DNA from: Ruminococcus flavefaciens
GTDB lineage: Bacteria; Bacillota; Clostridia; Oscillospirales; Ruminococcaceae
NCBI GenBank assembly: GCA_002371825.1
Contig: DFHF01000043.1
Location: forward strand, 1-35,319
DNA length: 35,319 nt
Reading direction: 5' to 3'
A model generated the notes under the pieces. That model saw only the letters and a list, made by a program, of their open reading frames with translations. It did not search any database and was not told the origin of the DNA. Below, piece by piece: positions 1 through 8,120 of the stretch. Within the stretch, counting starts at the first letter, position 1, and every line of letters begins with the position of its first letter. The translations under genes were made by a program, and so were the position numbers.

Positions 1-1
1 T

Positions 2-1519
2 ATCACAGTTCCTGCTTACTTCACAGATTCACAGAGACAGGCTACTAAGGATGCAGGTCAGATCGCTGGTCTTAATGTAAGACGTATCATCAACGAGCCT
101 ACTGCTGCTGCTCTTTCCTACGGTATCGACAAGGAAGAGGAACAGACAGTTATGGTTTATGACCTTGGCGGCGGTACCTTCGATGTTTCTATCATCGAAA
201 TGGGCGAGGACGTTCAGCAGGTACTTGCTACAGCCGGTAACAACCGTCTCGGCGGTGATGACTTCGATCAGCGTATAATCAACTGGATCGTTGACGAATT
301 CAAGAAGTCTGAGGGTATCGACCTCTCAGCTGACAAGATGGCTGCCCAGAGACTTAAGGATGCCGCTGAAAAGGCTAAGATCGAGCTCTCCTCAACTACA
401 ACTTCAAATATAAACATTCCTTTCATCACTGTTGATGCTACAGGTACTCCTAAGCACCTTGACCTCACTCTTACACAGGCTAAGTTCAACGAGCTCACTG
501 CTGATCTCGTTGAGGCTACAATGGGCCCTGTAAGACAGGCTCTTGAGGATTCAGGCCTCGGAATCGGTGAGATCAACAAGGTCCTCATGGTCGGCGGTTC
601 TTCAAGAATCCCTGCTGTTCAGGAAGCTGTAAAGAAGCTCATCGGCAAGGATCCCTTCAAGGGCATCAACCCTGATGAGTGCGTAGCTCTCGGTGCTGCA
701 TACCAGGGCGGTGTTCTCGGCGGCGACGTTAAGAACGGTCTCCTCCTCCTCGATGTAACTCCTCTTTCACTCGGTATCGAAACTGCCGGCGGTGTATGCA
801 CAAGAATGATCGAGAGAAATACTACTATCCCTACAAAGAAGTCTCAGGTATTCTCAACCTACGCTGATAATCAGCCTGCCGTTGATATCAACGTTCTCCA
901 GGGTGAGCGTGAGTTCGCAAGAGACAACAAGCAGCTCGGTACCTTCCGTCTCGACGGTATCGCTCCTGCTCCAAGAGGAATCCCTCAGATCGAAGTTACT
1001 TTCGATATCGACCAGAACGGTATCGTTCATGTTTCCGCTAAGGATCTCGGCACAGGCAAGGAGCAGAATATCACTATCACTTCTTCCACAAATATGTCCA
1101 AGGACGACATCGACAAGGCTGTCAAGGAAGCTGAGCAGTATGCTGCTGAGGATAAGAAGCGCCGTGAAGCTGTTGACAACAAGAACGAGGCTGAGAACCT
1201 TGTATTCCAGTGCGAGAAGGCTCTCACAGACTTCGGCGATAAGGTTTCTGCTGACGAGAAGTCCAATATCGAGGCTAAGTGCACAGCTCTGAAGTCCGCT
1301 ATCTCTGCTGACAATGCTGACGAGATCAAGACTCTGAAGGAAGACCTCCAGAAGGCATTCTATGACCTCTCTGCAAAGGTCTACCAGCAGGCTAACCCCA
1401 ACGGCGGTGCAGGCGGTATCGATCCTTCACAGTTCGCTAATATGGGCGGCGCTGCTGATGCAGACGCTCAGGGCGGAAACGATGACGGAGTTGTTGACGC
1501 TGACTTCACTGAGGTTTGA
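2..1519 (+). CDS. dnaK: Chaperone DnaK (Hsp70), 5' end outside window
   Basis: This is the ATP-dependent Hsp70 chaperone that folds and protects cytosolic proteins with DnaJ and GrpE. The frame is open from base 2, so the gene is cut by the window edge; about 505 residues remain. The visible part begins in the ATPase domain (ITVPAYF, then NEPTAAALSYG), followed by the phosphate-binding DLGGGTFDVS motif, the adenosine motif GGSSRIP, the linker LLLLDVTPLSLGIE, the substrate-binding domain, the helical lid and the typical acidic end DADFTEV. dnaJ follows 171 bases downstream on the same strand, the usual Firmicutes order. A 9-bp hairpin lies just after the stop. The call is certain; only the missing N-terminus limits it. 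Confidence 0.98.
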   Translation: MTVPAYFTDSQRQATKDAGQIAGLNVRRIINEPTAAALSYGIDKEEEQTVMVYDLGGGTFDVSIIEMGEDVQQVLATAGNNRLGGDDFDQRIINWIVDEFKKSEGIDLSADKMAAQRLKDAAEKAKIELSSTTTSNINIPFITVDATGTPKHLDLTLTQAKFNELTADLVEATMGPVRQALEDSGLGIGEINKVLMVGGSSRIPAVQEAVKKLIGKDPFKGINPDECVALGAAYQGGVLGGDVKNGLLLLDVTPLSLGIETAGGVCTRMIERNTTIPTKKSQVFSTYADNQPAVDINVLQGEREFARDNKQLGTFRLDGIAPAPRGIPQIEVTFDIDQNGIVHVSAKDLGTGKEQNITITSSTNMSKDDIDKAVKEAEQYAAEDKKRREAVDNKNEAENLVFQCEKALTDFGDKVSADEKSNIEAKCTALKSAISADNADEIKTLKEDLQKAFYDLSAKVYQQANPNGGAGGIDPSQFANMGGAADADAQGGNDDGVVDADFTEV

Positions 1520-1544
1520 TAAATTAAAATAAAACACCATAAAA

Positions 1545-1567
1545 AGGGCGAAATTCCGTTTCGCCCT
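1545..1567 (+). terminator. Hairpin after dnaK (partial terminator or processing site)
   Basis: AGGGCGAAA (1545-1553) pairs perfectly with TTTCGCCCT (1559-1567) around a 5-base loop. No T-run follows, so it is a weak terminator at best. A stabilising or attenuating hairpin between dnaK and dnaJ is equally possible. Confidence 0.5.
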
Positions 1568-1630
1568 AATGGCATATTAGTAAGTAGAAATCAGAAAGCA
1601 GAAAGTAGTAATTATCTCAGGTAGTGAATG

Positions 1631-1672
1631 CTACTTTCTACTAACTACTCTCTACTTTCTACTAACTACTCA
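1631..1672 (+). repeat. 21-nt tandem repeat, two copies, before dnaJ
   Basis: The unit starting CTACTTTCTACTAACTACT occurs at 1631 and again at 1652, an exact 21-base period with one difference at the end. The upstream segment AGAAAGTAG (1600-1608) is complementary to CTACTTTCT in either copy (1631-1639 or 1652-1660), so the mRNA leader can form alternative hairpins just ahead of the dnaJ ribosome site. The low-complexity make-up resembles a dispersed intergenic repeat family. Confidence 0.85.
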
Positions 1673-1690
1673 CTAATAAGGAGAATAGAT

Positions 1691-2839
1691 ATGGCTGAAA
1701 AAAGAGATTACTATGAAGTCCTCGGCATCCAGAAAGGTGCTACTGAGGATGAGATAAAGAAGGCTTTCCGTAAAAAGGCAAGAGAAAATCACCCTGACCT
1801 TCATCCGGATGACCCTTCATATGTTGAAAAATTCCAGGAGATAAATGAGGCTAATGAGGTCCTCTCTGACCCGGAAAAACGTGCCCGCTATGACCAGTTC
1901 GGCCATGCAGGAGTTGACCCCAGCTACGGCGGCGGTGAAGGCGGCATGGGCGGCTTCGGCGGCTTCGATATGGACGATATCCTCGGAAGTATTTTCGGCG
2001 GCTTCGGCTTCGGCGGCGGTTCTACAAGAGGTAATTCCGCTAACGCTCCAAGAAGAGGCGCTGACCTTCAGGAATCAGTGTCTATAAGCTTCATGGAGGC
2101 CTGCACAGGCAAAAAACAGGAGCTCAAAATAAACCGTATGTGTACCTGCGACGCTTGTAAGGGTTCAGGTGCCAGCGAGGGTACATCTGCTGATATCTGC
2201 CCTGACTGTCAGGGAAGAGGTACTGTCAAGACAACTCAGCGTACTCCTTTCGGCGCTATATCCTCAACAAAACCATGTCCCCACTGTAACGGAAAGGGTA
2301 AGATAATCACTAATCCCTGTCCGAAATGCCGTGGCGTCGGCAGACTGCGTATGCAGAAGACCGTATCCGTTGACATCCCCGCCGGTATCGACGACGGACA
2401 GACTATCCGCCTCAGCGGTCAGGGCGACTGCGGTGTAAACGGCGGACCTTCCGGAGACCTTCTCCTCAATATCATTGTTAAATCACATCCCCTCTTCAGG
2501 CGTGAGGGATACGATATACACTGCGATATACCCGTTACTTATATGGAAGCCGTTCTCGGCGCAGAGATCACCGTTCCCACTATCGACGGCGATGTAAAGT
2601 ATAACATAAGCGAAGGTACTCAGACAGGCACTGTTTTCCGCCTCAAGGGCAAGGGTGTAAAGAGACTCCACCGTACAGAGAGAGGAAATCAGTATGTAAA
2701 GATATATGTTGAAGTTCCGAAAAATCTCTCGAAAAAACAGAAAGAACTCCTTAAGGCTTTTGAAAGCTCGCTGAGCGAGAAAAATTACGCAAAGCGCCAG
2801 AGCTTCTTTGAAAAGCTTCGCTCAAAGCTGGACTTCTGA
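1691..2839 (+). CDS. dnaJ: Chaperone DnaJ (Hsp40)
   Basis: DnaJ delivers unfolded clients to DnaK and stimulates its ATPase. The 382-residue product has a J domain with the HPD motif at residues 34-36, a Gly/Phe-rich linker (GGFGGFD repeats), four CxxCxGxG zinc motifs (CDACKGSG, CPDCQGRG, CPHCNGKG, CPKCRGVG) and two C-terminal beta domains. All family hallmarks are intact and the length is normal. The start ATG at 1691 is preceded by AAGGAG. The frame is open upstream to 1628 because the 21-nt repeat is in phase, but that extension would add a repetitive LLSTNYS peptide and has no homology support. A strong terminator follows directly. It probably belongs to the dnaK transcription unit. Confidence 0.98.
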   Translation: MAEKRDYYEVLGIQKGATEDEIKKAFRKKARENHPDLHPDDPSYVEKFQEINEANEVLSDPEKRARYDQFGHAGVDPSYGGGEGGMGGFGGFDMDDILGSIFGGFGFGGGSTRGNSANAPRRGADLQESVSISFMEACTGKKQELKINRMCTCDACKGSGASEGTSADICPDCQGRGTVKTTQRTPFGAISSTKPCPHCNGKGKIITNPCPKCRGVGRLRMQKTVSVDIPAGIDDGQTIRLSGQGDCGVNGGPSGDLLLNIIVKSHPLFRREGYDIHCDIPVTYMEAVLGAEITVPTIDGDVKYNISEGTQTGTVFRLKGKGVKRLHRTERGNQYVKIYVEVPKNLSKKQKELLKAFESSLSEKNYAKRQSFFEKLRSKLDF

Positions 2840-2845
2840 TATGGG

Positions 2846-2873
2846 ACTGCCGCACCTCTGCGGCAGTTTTTTT
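2846..2873 (+). terminator. Rho-independent terminator after dnaJ
   Basis: ACTGCCGCA (2846-2854) pairs with TGCGGCAGT (2859-2867) around a CCTC loop and runs into seven T residues. It ends the dnaK-dnaJ unit. Confidence 0.92.
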
Positions 2874-2927
2874 GCGGAAATTAAGCATATAATAAAATAG
2901 AGAAATCTTATTCAGGAAAGGGTCTAT

Positions 2928-4811
2928 ATGCAGCCGAATTTTATTGAATACGATACCAATTACTCCTACAAAGGTCAGCTCGGTGCTGTTTGGTCAAAGG
3001 AAAAAACTGTTTTCCGTATGTGGTCTCCGGCCGCAAATGAGGTCAGAGTAAATATATACAACGAGGGCAATGACGGCGAAAGGATAAGCGTTATCCCCAT
3101 GCTTTGCATCAATGGCTTGTGGGAGGCTGAGGTACAGGGAGACCTCAGCGGTAAATATTACACATATACCGTTAGGATCGGCTTTATCGAAAGGGAAACT
3201 ATCGATATCTATGCCCGCTCTGCCGGCGTCAACGGAATCCGTGGAATGATCTTTGATCCCGCTTCCACCTGTCCGAGAGGCTGGGAGAAAAGCTCCCCTG
3301 TAAAGCTGGAAAAATATACTGATGCCATTATATATGAGCTCCATGTCAGGGACTTCTCCGCCGATGAGAGCGGCAGCTTTAAATTCAGAGGCAAATTCAA
3401 GGCCTTCACTGAGAAAAACGTGAAAAATACCGCCGGAGATACTATCGGTTTGGACTATCTGGCAGACCTGGGTATAACTCATATCCACCTGCTCCCCGTT
3501 GCAGACTATTTTACTGTTGATGAATCCGACAATAAGCCTCAGTACAACTGGGGCTATGACCCGCTGAACTATAATATACCGGAGGGCTCCTACTCCACTG
3601 ACCCTTATGACGGGCTCACAAGAGTCAAAGAATTCAAGGAGCTTATCCTTGCTGCCCACAAAAAGGGGATAGGTGTGGTAATGGACGTGGTTTATAATCA
3701 TACCTACCTCACTATGGATTCGCCTTTCAATAAATCCTTCCCGGGATACTACTACCGTCAGACCTATGACGGATATTTCTCAAACGGTTCGGGCTGCGGA
3801 AATGAGTTCGCCTCGGAAAGAGAAATGGCAAGAAAATATATCATCGACAGCCTCTGCTACCTTGCACAGGAGTATAAGCTGGACGGCTTCCGTTTCGACC
3901 TTATGGGACTTATCGATATCGATACGCTTAATATGGCCGCCGAAAAGCTAAAGGAGATCAACCCTTCGATCATCCTCTACGGAGAAGGCTGGACAGGCGG
4001 CGCTTCACCTCTTGAAGAGAGCAGAAGAGCTGTTAAATCCAATACCTACAAACTGCCTGACTATGCTATGTTCTCAGACGATTTCCGTGATACTGTCAAG
4101 GGAAATGTTTTCAGCGATCAGTCAAAGGGTTATATCAACGGCGCCGATCAGCAGCTTGAATGGAAAATGAAATCCGTTCTCTGCGCCGGTGTGAGACATC
4201 CTCAGATACATTACGGCCATAACTGGACCGATTCTCCCTGTCAGGTTGTAAACTACGTTGAAGCCCATGATAACCTGACCTTCCACGATAAACTCAGGCT
4301 CTCCATGCCGACTGCATCAATGGAAGACCTTATCCACATCGATAAGCTGGGTGCGGCTCTGGTGTTCTTTTCTCAGGGCATACCCTTCATTCAGGCGGGA
4401 CAGGAATTCCTCAGAAGCAAGCCTGTTCCTCACTGCGGCTTCGACCATAACAGCTATGCCTCCCCGGACAGCGTCAACAGCCTGAAATGGAATAGACTTA
4501 CTGAATTCCGGCAGCTGGCTGACTACTACAAGGGGCTTATAGCTGTAAGAAAAAAATTCCCGGAGCTGAGAATGGCCTCCGGAGATGATATCCGCAAATT
4601 CATTAACTTCACCGATCTGGGCGGCGGCGCATTCATTGCAAGAATGAGAAGCGTTGTCCTTGCGGTAAATCCTACCTGGCAGGACAGAGAAATAATCGCT
4701 ACAGGCTATATCTATGCCGACGGTGAACAGGCATCAGATACTCCGCTCAGAGAATGTGACGGAAGAACAGTCTGTAAAAGCAGAAGTATACTTCTTGTTG
4801 CTGAAGAGTAA
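2928..4811 (+). CDS. pulA: Type I pullulanase (GH13_14), cytosolic
   Basis: This is an alpha-1,6-glucan debranching enzyme acting on pullulan, limit dextrins or glycogen. The 627-residue protein has an N-terminal CBM48-like region (about 15-110), then the GH13 barrel. YNWGYDP at residue 206 is the type I pullulanase signature. The four conserved regions are present: DVVYNH, GFRFDLMG with nucleophile D324, YGEGW with acid/base E353, and EAHDN with D448. There is no signal peptide, so it should act inside the cell on stored glycogen or imported maltodextrins. The ATG at 2928 has an AGGAAAGG ribosome site. A TATAAT at 2888-2893 may be its -10, but no good -35 is seen. A terminator follows, so it is probably monocistronic. 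Confidence 0.95.
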   Translation: MQPNFIEYDTNYSYKGQLGAVWSKEKTVFRMWSPAANEVRVNIYNEGNDGERISVIPMLCINGLWEAEVQGDLSGKYYTYTVRIGFIERETIDIYARSAGVNGIRGMIFDPASTCPRGWEKSSPVKLEKYTDAIIYELHVRDFSADESGSFKFRGKFKAFTEKNVKNTAGDTIGLDYLADLGITHIHLLPVADYFTVDESDNKPQYNWGYDPLNYNIPEGSYSTDPYDGLTRVKEFKELILAAHKKGIGVVMDVVYNHTYLTMDSPFNKSFPGYYYRQTYDGYFSNGSGCGNEFASEREMARKYIIDSLCYLAQEYKLDGFRFDLMGLIDIDTLNMAAEKLKEINPSIILYGEGWTGGASPLEESRRAVKSNTYKLPDYAMFSDDFRDTVKGNVFSDQSKGYINGADQQLEWKMKSVLCAGVRHPQIHYGHNWTDSPCQVVNYVEAHDNLTFHDKLRLSMPTASMEDLIHIDKLGAALVFFSQGIPFIQAGQEFLRSKPVPHCGFDHNSYASPDSVNSLKWNRLTEFRQLADYYKGLIAVRKKFPELRMASGDDIRKFINFTDLGGGAFIARMRSVVLAVNPTWQDREIIATGYIYADGEQASDTPLRECDGRTVCKSRSILLVAEE

Positions 4812-4862
4812 GTCCATTTACTGGGAACTCACGTCTTTGATAAGGAAATATATACCAATGTC

Positions 4863-4890
4863 AAGGTACTGCGTCAGGCAGTACCTTTTT
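4863..4890 (+). terminator. Rho-independent terminator after pulA
   Basis: AGGTACTGC (4864-4872) pairs with GCAGTACCT (4878-4886), loop GTCAG, followed by a T-run. Confidence 0.88.
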
Positions 4891-4922
4891 GCTGCCTAAG
4901 AGCTTTTTTGATAAAATTTCTC

Positions 4923-4951
4923 TTTACTACTCTGCTTTTTTGTGATATAAT
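4923..4951 (+). promoter_or_regulatory. Sigma-A promoter of the PPK2 gene
   Basis: TTTACT (4923-4928), a 17-base spacer and TATAAT (4946-4951), 37 bases before the ATG. Confidence 0.7.
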
Positions 4952-4988
4952 AACAGTATGATTAATTTTCAGATCGGAGGATATCCCC

Positions 4989-5912
4989 ATGAAAGCAGAT
5001 AAGTACCTTATAAAAGACGGAAAAAAAACTGACATAAGAAAACTCCCTACCAACAGCAAGGAGGACAATGTCGACAAGGAAAAGATAATCGCTAAGTATG
5101 AGGCAAATAAGCTTGAACTGGCTGAGCTTCAGGAAAAATTCTATGCTGACGGCCGTGAGGGACTTATCCTTGTGATACAGGCTCTTGATGCCTCCGGAAA
5201 GGACTCGTCCATAAAAAATGTGTTCAGCGGCATAAATCCGGCAGGAGTTAAGATCTATTCCTACAAGTCCCCTTCATCTGATGAGCTGGCTCACGATTAT
5301 CTCTGGAGGATCCATAAAAATATCCCCGCAAGAGGCGAGATCGCTGTCTTTAACCGCAGCCACTATGAGGACCTCGTTACCGTTCAGGTCGAGAATATCA
5401 AGCCCCATTACCATATGTCAGAAAGAAACATCGGCAAGGATGATAAGAAATTCTTCGAGGAGCGCTATGCTCAGGTAAATAATTTCGAGAATTACCTCTA
5501 CGAAAACAGCTACCATGTGGTCAAGATATTCCTCCATATTTCAAAAGAGGAACAGACTCAGCAGCTCCTGGAGCGAATTGAGATACCGGAGAAAAACTGG
5601 AAATTCCGTGCGGATGACCTGAAAGTAAGAGATAAATATGATGCTTACCTCAACTGCTTCAACGAGGTAATAAACAAGACCTCCACTAAAAACTGCCCCT
5701 GGTATGTACTCCCCGGTGACCAGCGCTGGTACACACGCTATCTCATCACCGAGATACTCCTTGACGCTTTGAAGGACTGCAAGCCGGAATATCCCGCTCT
5801 TCCGGAAGAGGACAGAGTCCAGCTTGAAGACTGCCGCAATGAGCTGAAAGCCGCTCTCGGAGAAAGTGAAGAGCCCAAAAAGAAAACCAAGAAAAAGTCT
5901 AAGAAGGACTGA
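4989..5912 (+). CDS. ppk2: PPK2-family polyphosphate kinase / polyphosphate:nucleotide phosphotransferase
   Basis: PPK2 enzymes transfer phosphate between inorganic polyphosphate and nucleotides. This 307-residue protein has the single PPK2 domain: a Walker A-like loop ALDASGKDS at 65-73 with K71, and the Walker B-like segment FNRSHYED around N122-D128, followed by the basic lid region. FNRSHYED and the length fit the PPK2-related group often annotated as polyphosphate:AMP phosphotransferase, but substrate choice cannot be read from sequence. The C-terminal tail (after about 293) is almost all Lys/Glu and may bind polyphosphate; this is inference. The start at 4989 has a CGGAGG ribosome site. 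It stands alone between two terminators. A ppk1 gene lies at 20.9 kb, so the organism has both enzyme types. Confidence 0.93.
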   Translation: MKADKYLIKDGKKTDIRKLPTNSKEDNVDKEKIIAKYEANKLELAELQEKFYADGREGLILVIQALDASGKDSSIKNVFSGINPAGVKIYSYKSPSSDELAHDYLWRIHKNIPARGEIAVFNRSHYEDLVTVQVENIKPHYHMSERNIGKDDKKFFEERYAQVNNFENYLYENSYHVVKIFLHISKEEQTQQLLERIEIPEKNWKFRADDLKVRDKYDAYLNCFNEVINKTSTKNCPWYVLPGDQRWYTRYLITEILLDALKDCKPEYPALPEEDRVQLEDCRNELKAALGESEEPKKKTKKKSKKD

Positions 5913-6036
5913 TATTCACATATACTATTGATGTGCAGGATTTTTGCTGTGAGACAAAGCAAGGGATTCTAACGCAGTATCGCAGAAAAAACACAGTCAG
6001 ATAACTTCAGGAGATAGTTGATTCATCAATATTAAC

Positions 6037-6064
6037 AGGAGCCCCTTTTCAGAAAGGGGCTCCT
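6037..6064. terminator. Hairpin between convergent ppk2 and lipoprotein genes
   Basis: AGGAGCCCCTT (6037-6047) pairs with AAGGGGCTCCT (6054-6064), about 12 bp with a TCAG loop. T-runs are poor on both sides, but its position between convergent genes suggests a shared terminator. Confidence 0.65.
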
Positions 6065-6081
6065 CGATTTACAGGCTGTGT

Positions 6082-6381
6082 TTACCGTCTTTTCCGGGTC
6101 GCTTTAGTGGCATCTTCATCGTGATGATGAGTATCCTTTTCTCCGTCGAGGCCGTCAATTATCTCGCCGGCAGCATCTGTTGCTCCCTCGATGATGTCCT
6201 TTCCGGCATCTCCAATACCGTCAAGAGCGTCCTCAGCGTGCTCCTTGACTGAATGATCCTTATCCTCTGTCACAACTGCACTGTCATTATTGGAGTCATA
6301 GGTGGTGTCTCCGGAGCCGCAGGCTGTGAAGGTTGCACAAACAGTAAAAAATATGGAGCATATTGCTAAAAGCTTTTTCAT
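6082..6381 (-). CDS. Small putative lipoprotein, function unknown
   Basis: This is a 99-residue exported protein of unknown role. It starts MKKLLAICSIF, followed by a hydrophobic segment and a lipobox-like FTAC before GSGD, so lipid attachment to the membrane is likely. The mature part is very acidic, with helical repeats of the type DALDGIGDAGKDIIEG, a His-rich HHHDED patch and a basic KATRKRR end. The ATG at 6381 has an AAAGGA site upstream; a TTG nine bases further upstream is a poorer start. It faces the PPK2 gene convergently. I do not recognise a family. The His/acid patch could bind metal, which is speculative. Confidence 0.75.
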   Translation of the reverse strand: MKKLLAICSIFFTVCATFTACGSGDTTYDSNNDSAVVTEDKDHSVKEHAEDALDGIGDAGKDIIEGATDAAGEIIDGLDGEKDTHHHDEDATKATRKRR

Positions 6382-6419
6382 ACAAATCAAATCCTTTGCT
6401 TAAGACTGCTGTGGACTGC

Positions 6420-6611
6420 TTTTCCACAACGTATTTTTATTGTTTACACATTTTCCCCGATTATCCACATCGCTTTCAACTTTTCAACCCTGTCAAAATC
6501 TGTATTTTATGCCGTTTTCCACCTTTTCAACAGACTTTTCAACTACAGAACATATGATTCCACCGTTATTTCAACATCATGTGGAAAACTTTTCCAGTGC
6601 CATGTGGAAAA
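6420..6611. promoter_or_regulatory. Cluster of DnaA boxes in the intergenic region
   Basis: This lies in the 351-base gap between the lipoprotein gene (starting at 6381 on -) and the DUF2461 gene at 6733. It holds a perfect TTATCCACA (6461-6469), TTTTCCACA at 6420-6428 on +, and TTTTCCACA on the - strand at 6580-6588 and 6603-6611; all four fit TTWTNCACA. Near matches are GTTTACACA (6442-6450) and TTTTCCACC (6515-6523). The motif TTTCAAC also occurs five times (6474, 6482, 6525, 6537, 6569). No dnaA gene is nearby, so a DnaA-titrating or DnaA-regulated site is more likely than oriC. Confidence 0.6.
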
Positions 6612-6669
6612 TAATCAGGAGAAATTACGACGATATTGCTCCGATTATTTGGTTAAAAGTTGTTTCCCC

Positions 6670-6698
6670 TTGAATAAACACGGATCCTGTGTTATAAT
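6670..6698 (+). promoter_or_regulatory. Sigma-A promoter of the DUF2461 gene
   Basis: TTGAAT (6670-6675), 17-base spacer, TATAAT (6693-6698), 35 bases before the ATG and 59 bases downstream of the last DnaA box. Confidence 0.8.
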
Positions 6699-6732
6699 AA
6701 TTGAAGCAATTATTCAGAAACGGAGTAATATA

Positions 6733-7473
6733 ATGTTTGAAGGATTCTCTCAGGAGGCTCTCGATTTCCTCCTCGGCATAAAACTCAATAACAATAAGGA
6801 GTGGTTCGAGCCCCGTAAACAGATCTACACCGATAAGATCTTTGAGCCTATGAAGGCTCTCGGAGAAGAACTGTTCGCCCCGTTCTCGGAAACCGAAGGC
6901 ATGATGTACAAGGTGGGCAGGATATACCGGGATGAGAATTTCCCGCCCTATCTCCACTACCGTGATACAATGTGGATATACGTCAGATATGAGGCCTGGT
7001 ACTGGAACAAAACTCCCACTCTTTATTTTGAGCTCTCCCCGGAAGGTGCAGAATTCGGGTTCCGTATCGCTAAGCCGGAGGCCGCTGTTATGGAACGCTT
7101 CAGAAGTCAGCTAAGTGAGGACTGCAAGCCCTTCCTGAATATGATAGACGAACTGGAAAATAAGTTCGGCCTGACTGTAGGCGGTGAGGAGTACAAGCGG
7201 AAAAAGCCCTGCAATGTTCCGGAGGCTGAAAGATTCTTCCTTAAAAAAGGCCTGAGCGTTTACACAAAGGTATCGGATATGAAGGAATTATGCAGCCACG
7301 CTCTCGCTGAACACGCCGCAGAGGTGTTTTCTCAGGTCACCCCGCTAAACGACTTCTTCCATGAACTGGTTGAGATAGAGGAGCTTGCTAAAGCCCTCGC
7401 TAAAGAGGATATCCCTCAGCCTGAACCGGAAGTGAATATGGTAAAGGCTCCGGATGTTGAATTCATGTGGTAA
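6733..7473 (+). CDS. DUF2461 / TIGR02453 family protein
   Basis: This 246-residue soluble protein belongs to the widespread DUF2461 family, whose function is unknown. The diagnostic N-terminal block NNNKEWFEPRKQIY (about residues 20-33) and the RIYRDENFPPYLHYRDTMW segment are both present, and the length is normal. The ATG at 6733 has CGGAG seven bases upstream. The frame is open back to 6604, but that extension runs through the promoter and a DnaA box and is rejected. The promoter at 6670-6698 sits next to the DnaA-box cluster, so DnaA could influence its expression (inference). Confidence 0.88.
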   Translation: MFEGFSQEALDFLLGIKLNNNKEWFEPRKQIYTDKIFEPMKALGEELFAPFSETEGMMYKVGRIYRDENFPPYLHYRDTMWIYVRYEAWYWNKTPTLYFELSPEGAEFGFRIAKPEAAVMERFRSQLSEDCKPFLNMIDELENKFGLTVGGEEYKRKKPCNVPEAERFFLKKGLSVYTKVSDMKELCSHALAEHAAEVFSQVTPLNDFFHELVEIEELAKALAKEDIPQPEPEVNMVKAPDVEFMW

Positions 7474-7584
7474 AAGTTGTTTGTATATGCAAACTAAACT
7501 TACCGTTTCACTGGGTTAACGGCGGACTATTATAATATGAAAATATGCTAAAATATTACCTGACGAGCAGTCAGCTAAAAAGGA

Positions 7585-8037
7585 GTGTTTTATATCAAGA
7601 CTGTTGAGATCTTTACTGACGGCGCCTGCAGCGGCAATCCCGGTCCGGGAGGCTACGGCGTTGTGCTCCGCTACGGAAAAAATGAAAAGGAACTTTCCGG
7701 CGGTGACAGCAGTACTACCAACAACCGTATGGAGCTGCTCGGTGTTATTACCGGACTTGAAGCCCTGAAAGAACCCTGTCAGGTGACTCTTACAACTGAC
7801 AGCAAATATGTGGTGGACAGCATCACTAAGGGCTGGGTATATAACTGGAAGAAAAATAACTGGATAAAATCCGACAAGAAACCCGCTCTCAATGTTGACC
7901 TGTGGGAGAGGCTCCTTCCCCTCCTTGAAAAGCATAAGGTCACCTTCAACTGGGTAAAGGGCCATGCCGGACATCCTGAAAATGAGCGCTGTGACAGACT
8001 TGCTGTTGAACAGCGTGATATCTATTCTAAGGTTTAA
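7585..8037 (+). CDS. rnhA: Ribonuclease HI (unusual start codon)
   Basis: RNase HI cleaves RNA in RNA-DNA hybrids during replication and R-loop removal. Counting from the GTG at 7585, the catalytic residues are D12 (FTDGACSGNPGPGG), E50 (NNRMEL), D72 (TTDSKYV), H127 (VKGHAGH) and D137 (ERCDRLA), so the enzyme is complete at about 150 residues. The start is odd. The only standard in-frame start after the stop at 7576-7578 is GTG 7585, whose first base is the last G of the AAGGAG ribosome site. Eight bases after AAGGAG stands ATC (7594-7596), which would give (M)KTVEIFTDGA, where relatives normally begin. A TATAAT at 7531-7536 may be its -10. nifS follows after 83 bases. Confidence 0.93.
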   Translation: MFYIKTVEIFTDGACSGNPGPGGYGVVLRYGKNEKELSGGDSSTTNNRMELLGVITGLEALKEPCQVTLTTDSKYVVDSITKGWVYNWKKNNWIKSDKKPALNVDLWERLLPLLEKHKVTFNWVKGHAGHPENERCDRLAVEQRDIYSKV

Positions 8038-8120
8038 GAGCGGCCTGCACTCCGGAGCCTCTCTTAACCTGCGGCTGCTGACTTAACCGTCCGCCGCTGC
8101 TATCAAGGAGGCCTTTCCAA

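Noticed and set aside
2994..3701. Long frame antisense to the pullulanase gene
   Set aside because: Shadow of a clearly conserved gene; no ribosome site or homology.
6420..6611. DnaA-box cluster considered as the chromosomal origin
   Set aside because: No dnaA, dnaN, rpmH or gyrB nearby and no clear AT-rich unwinding element; titration or regulatory site is more likely.
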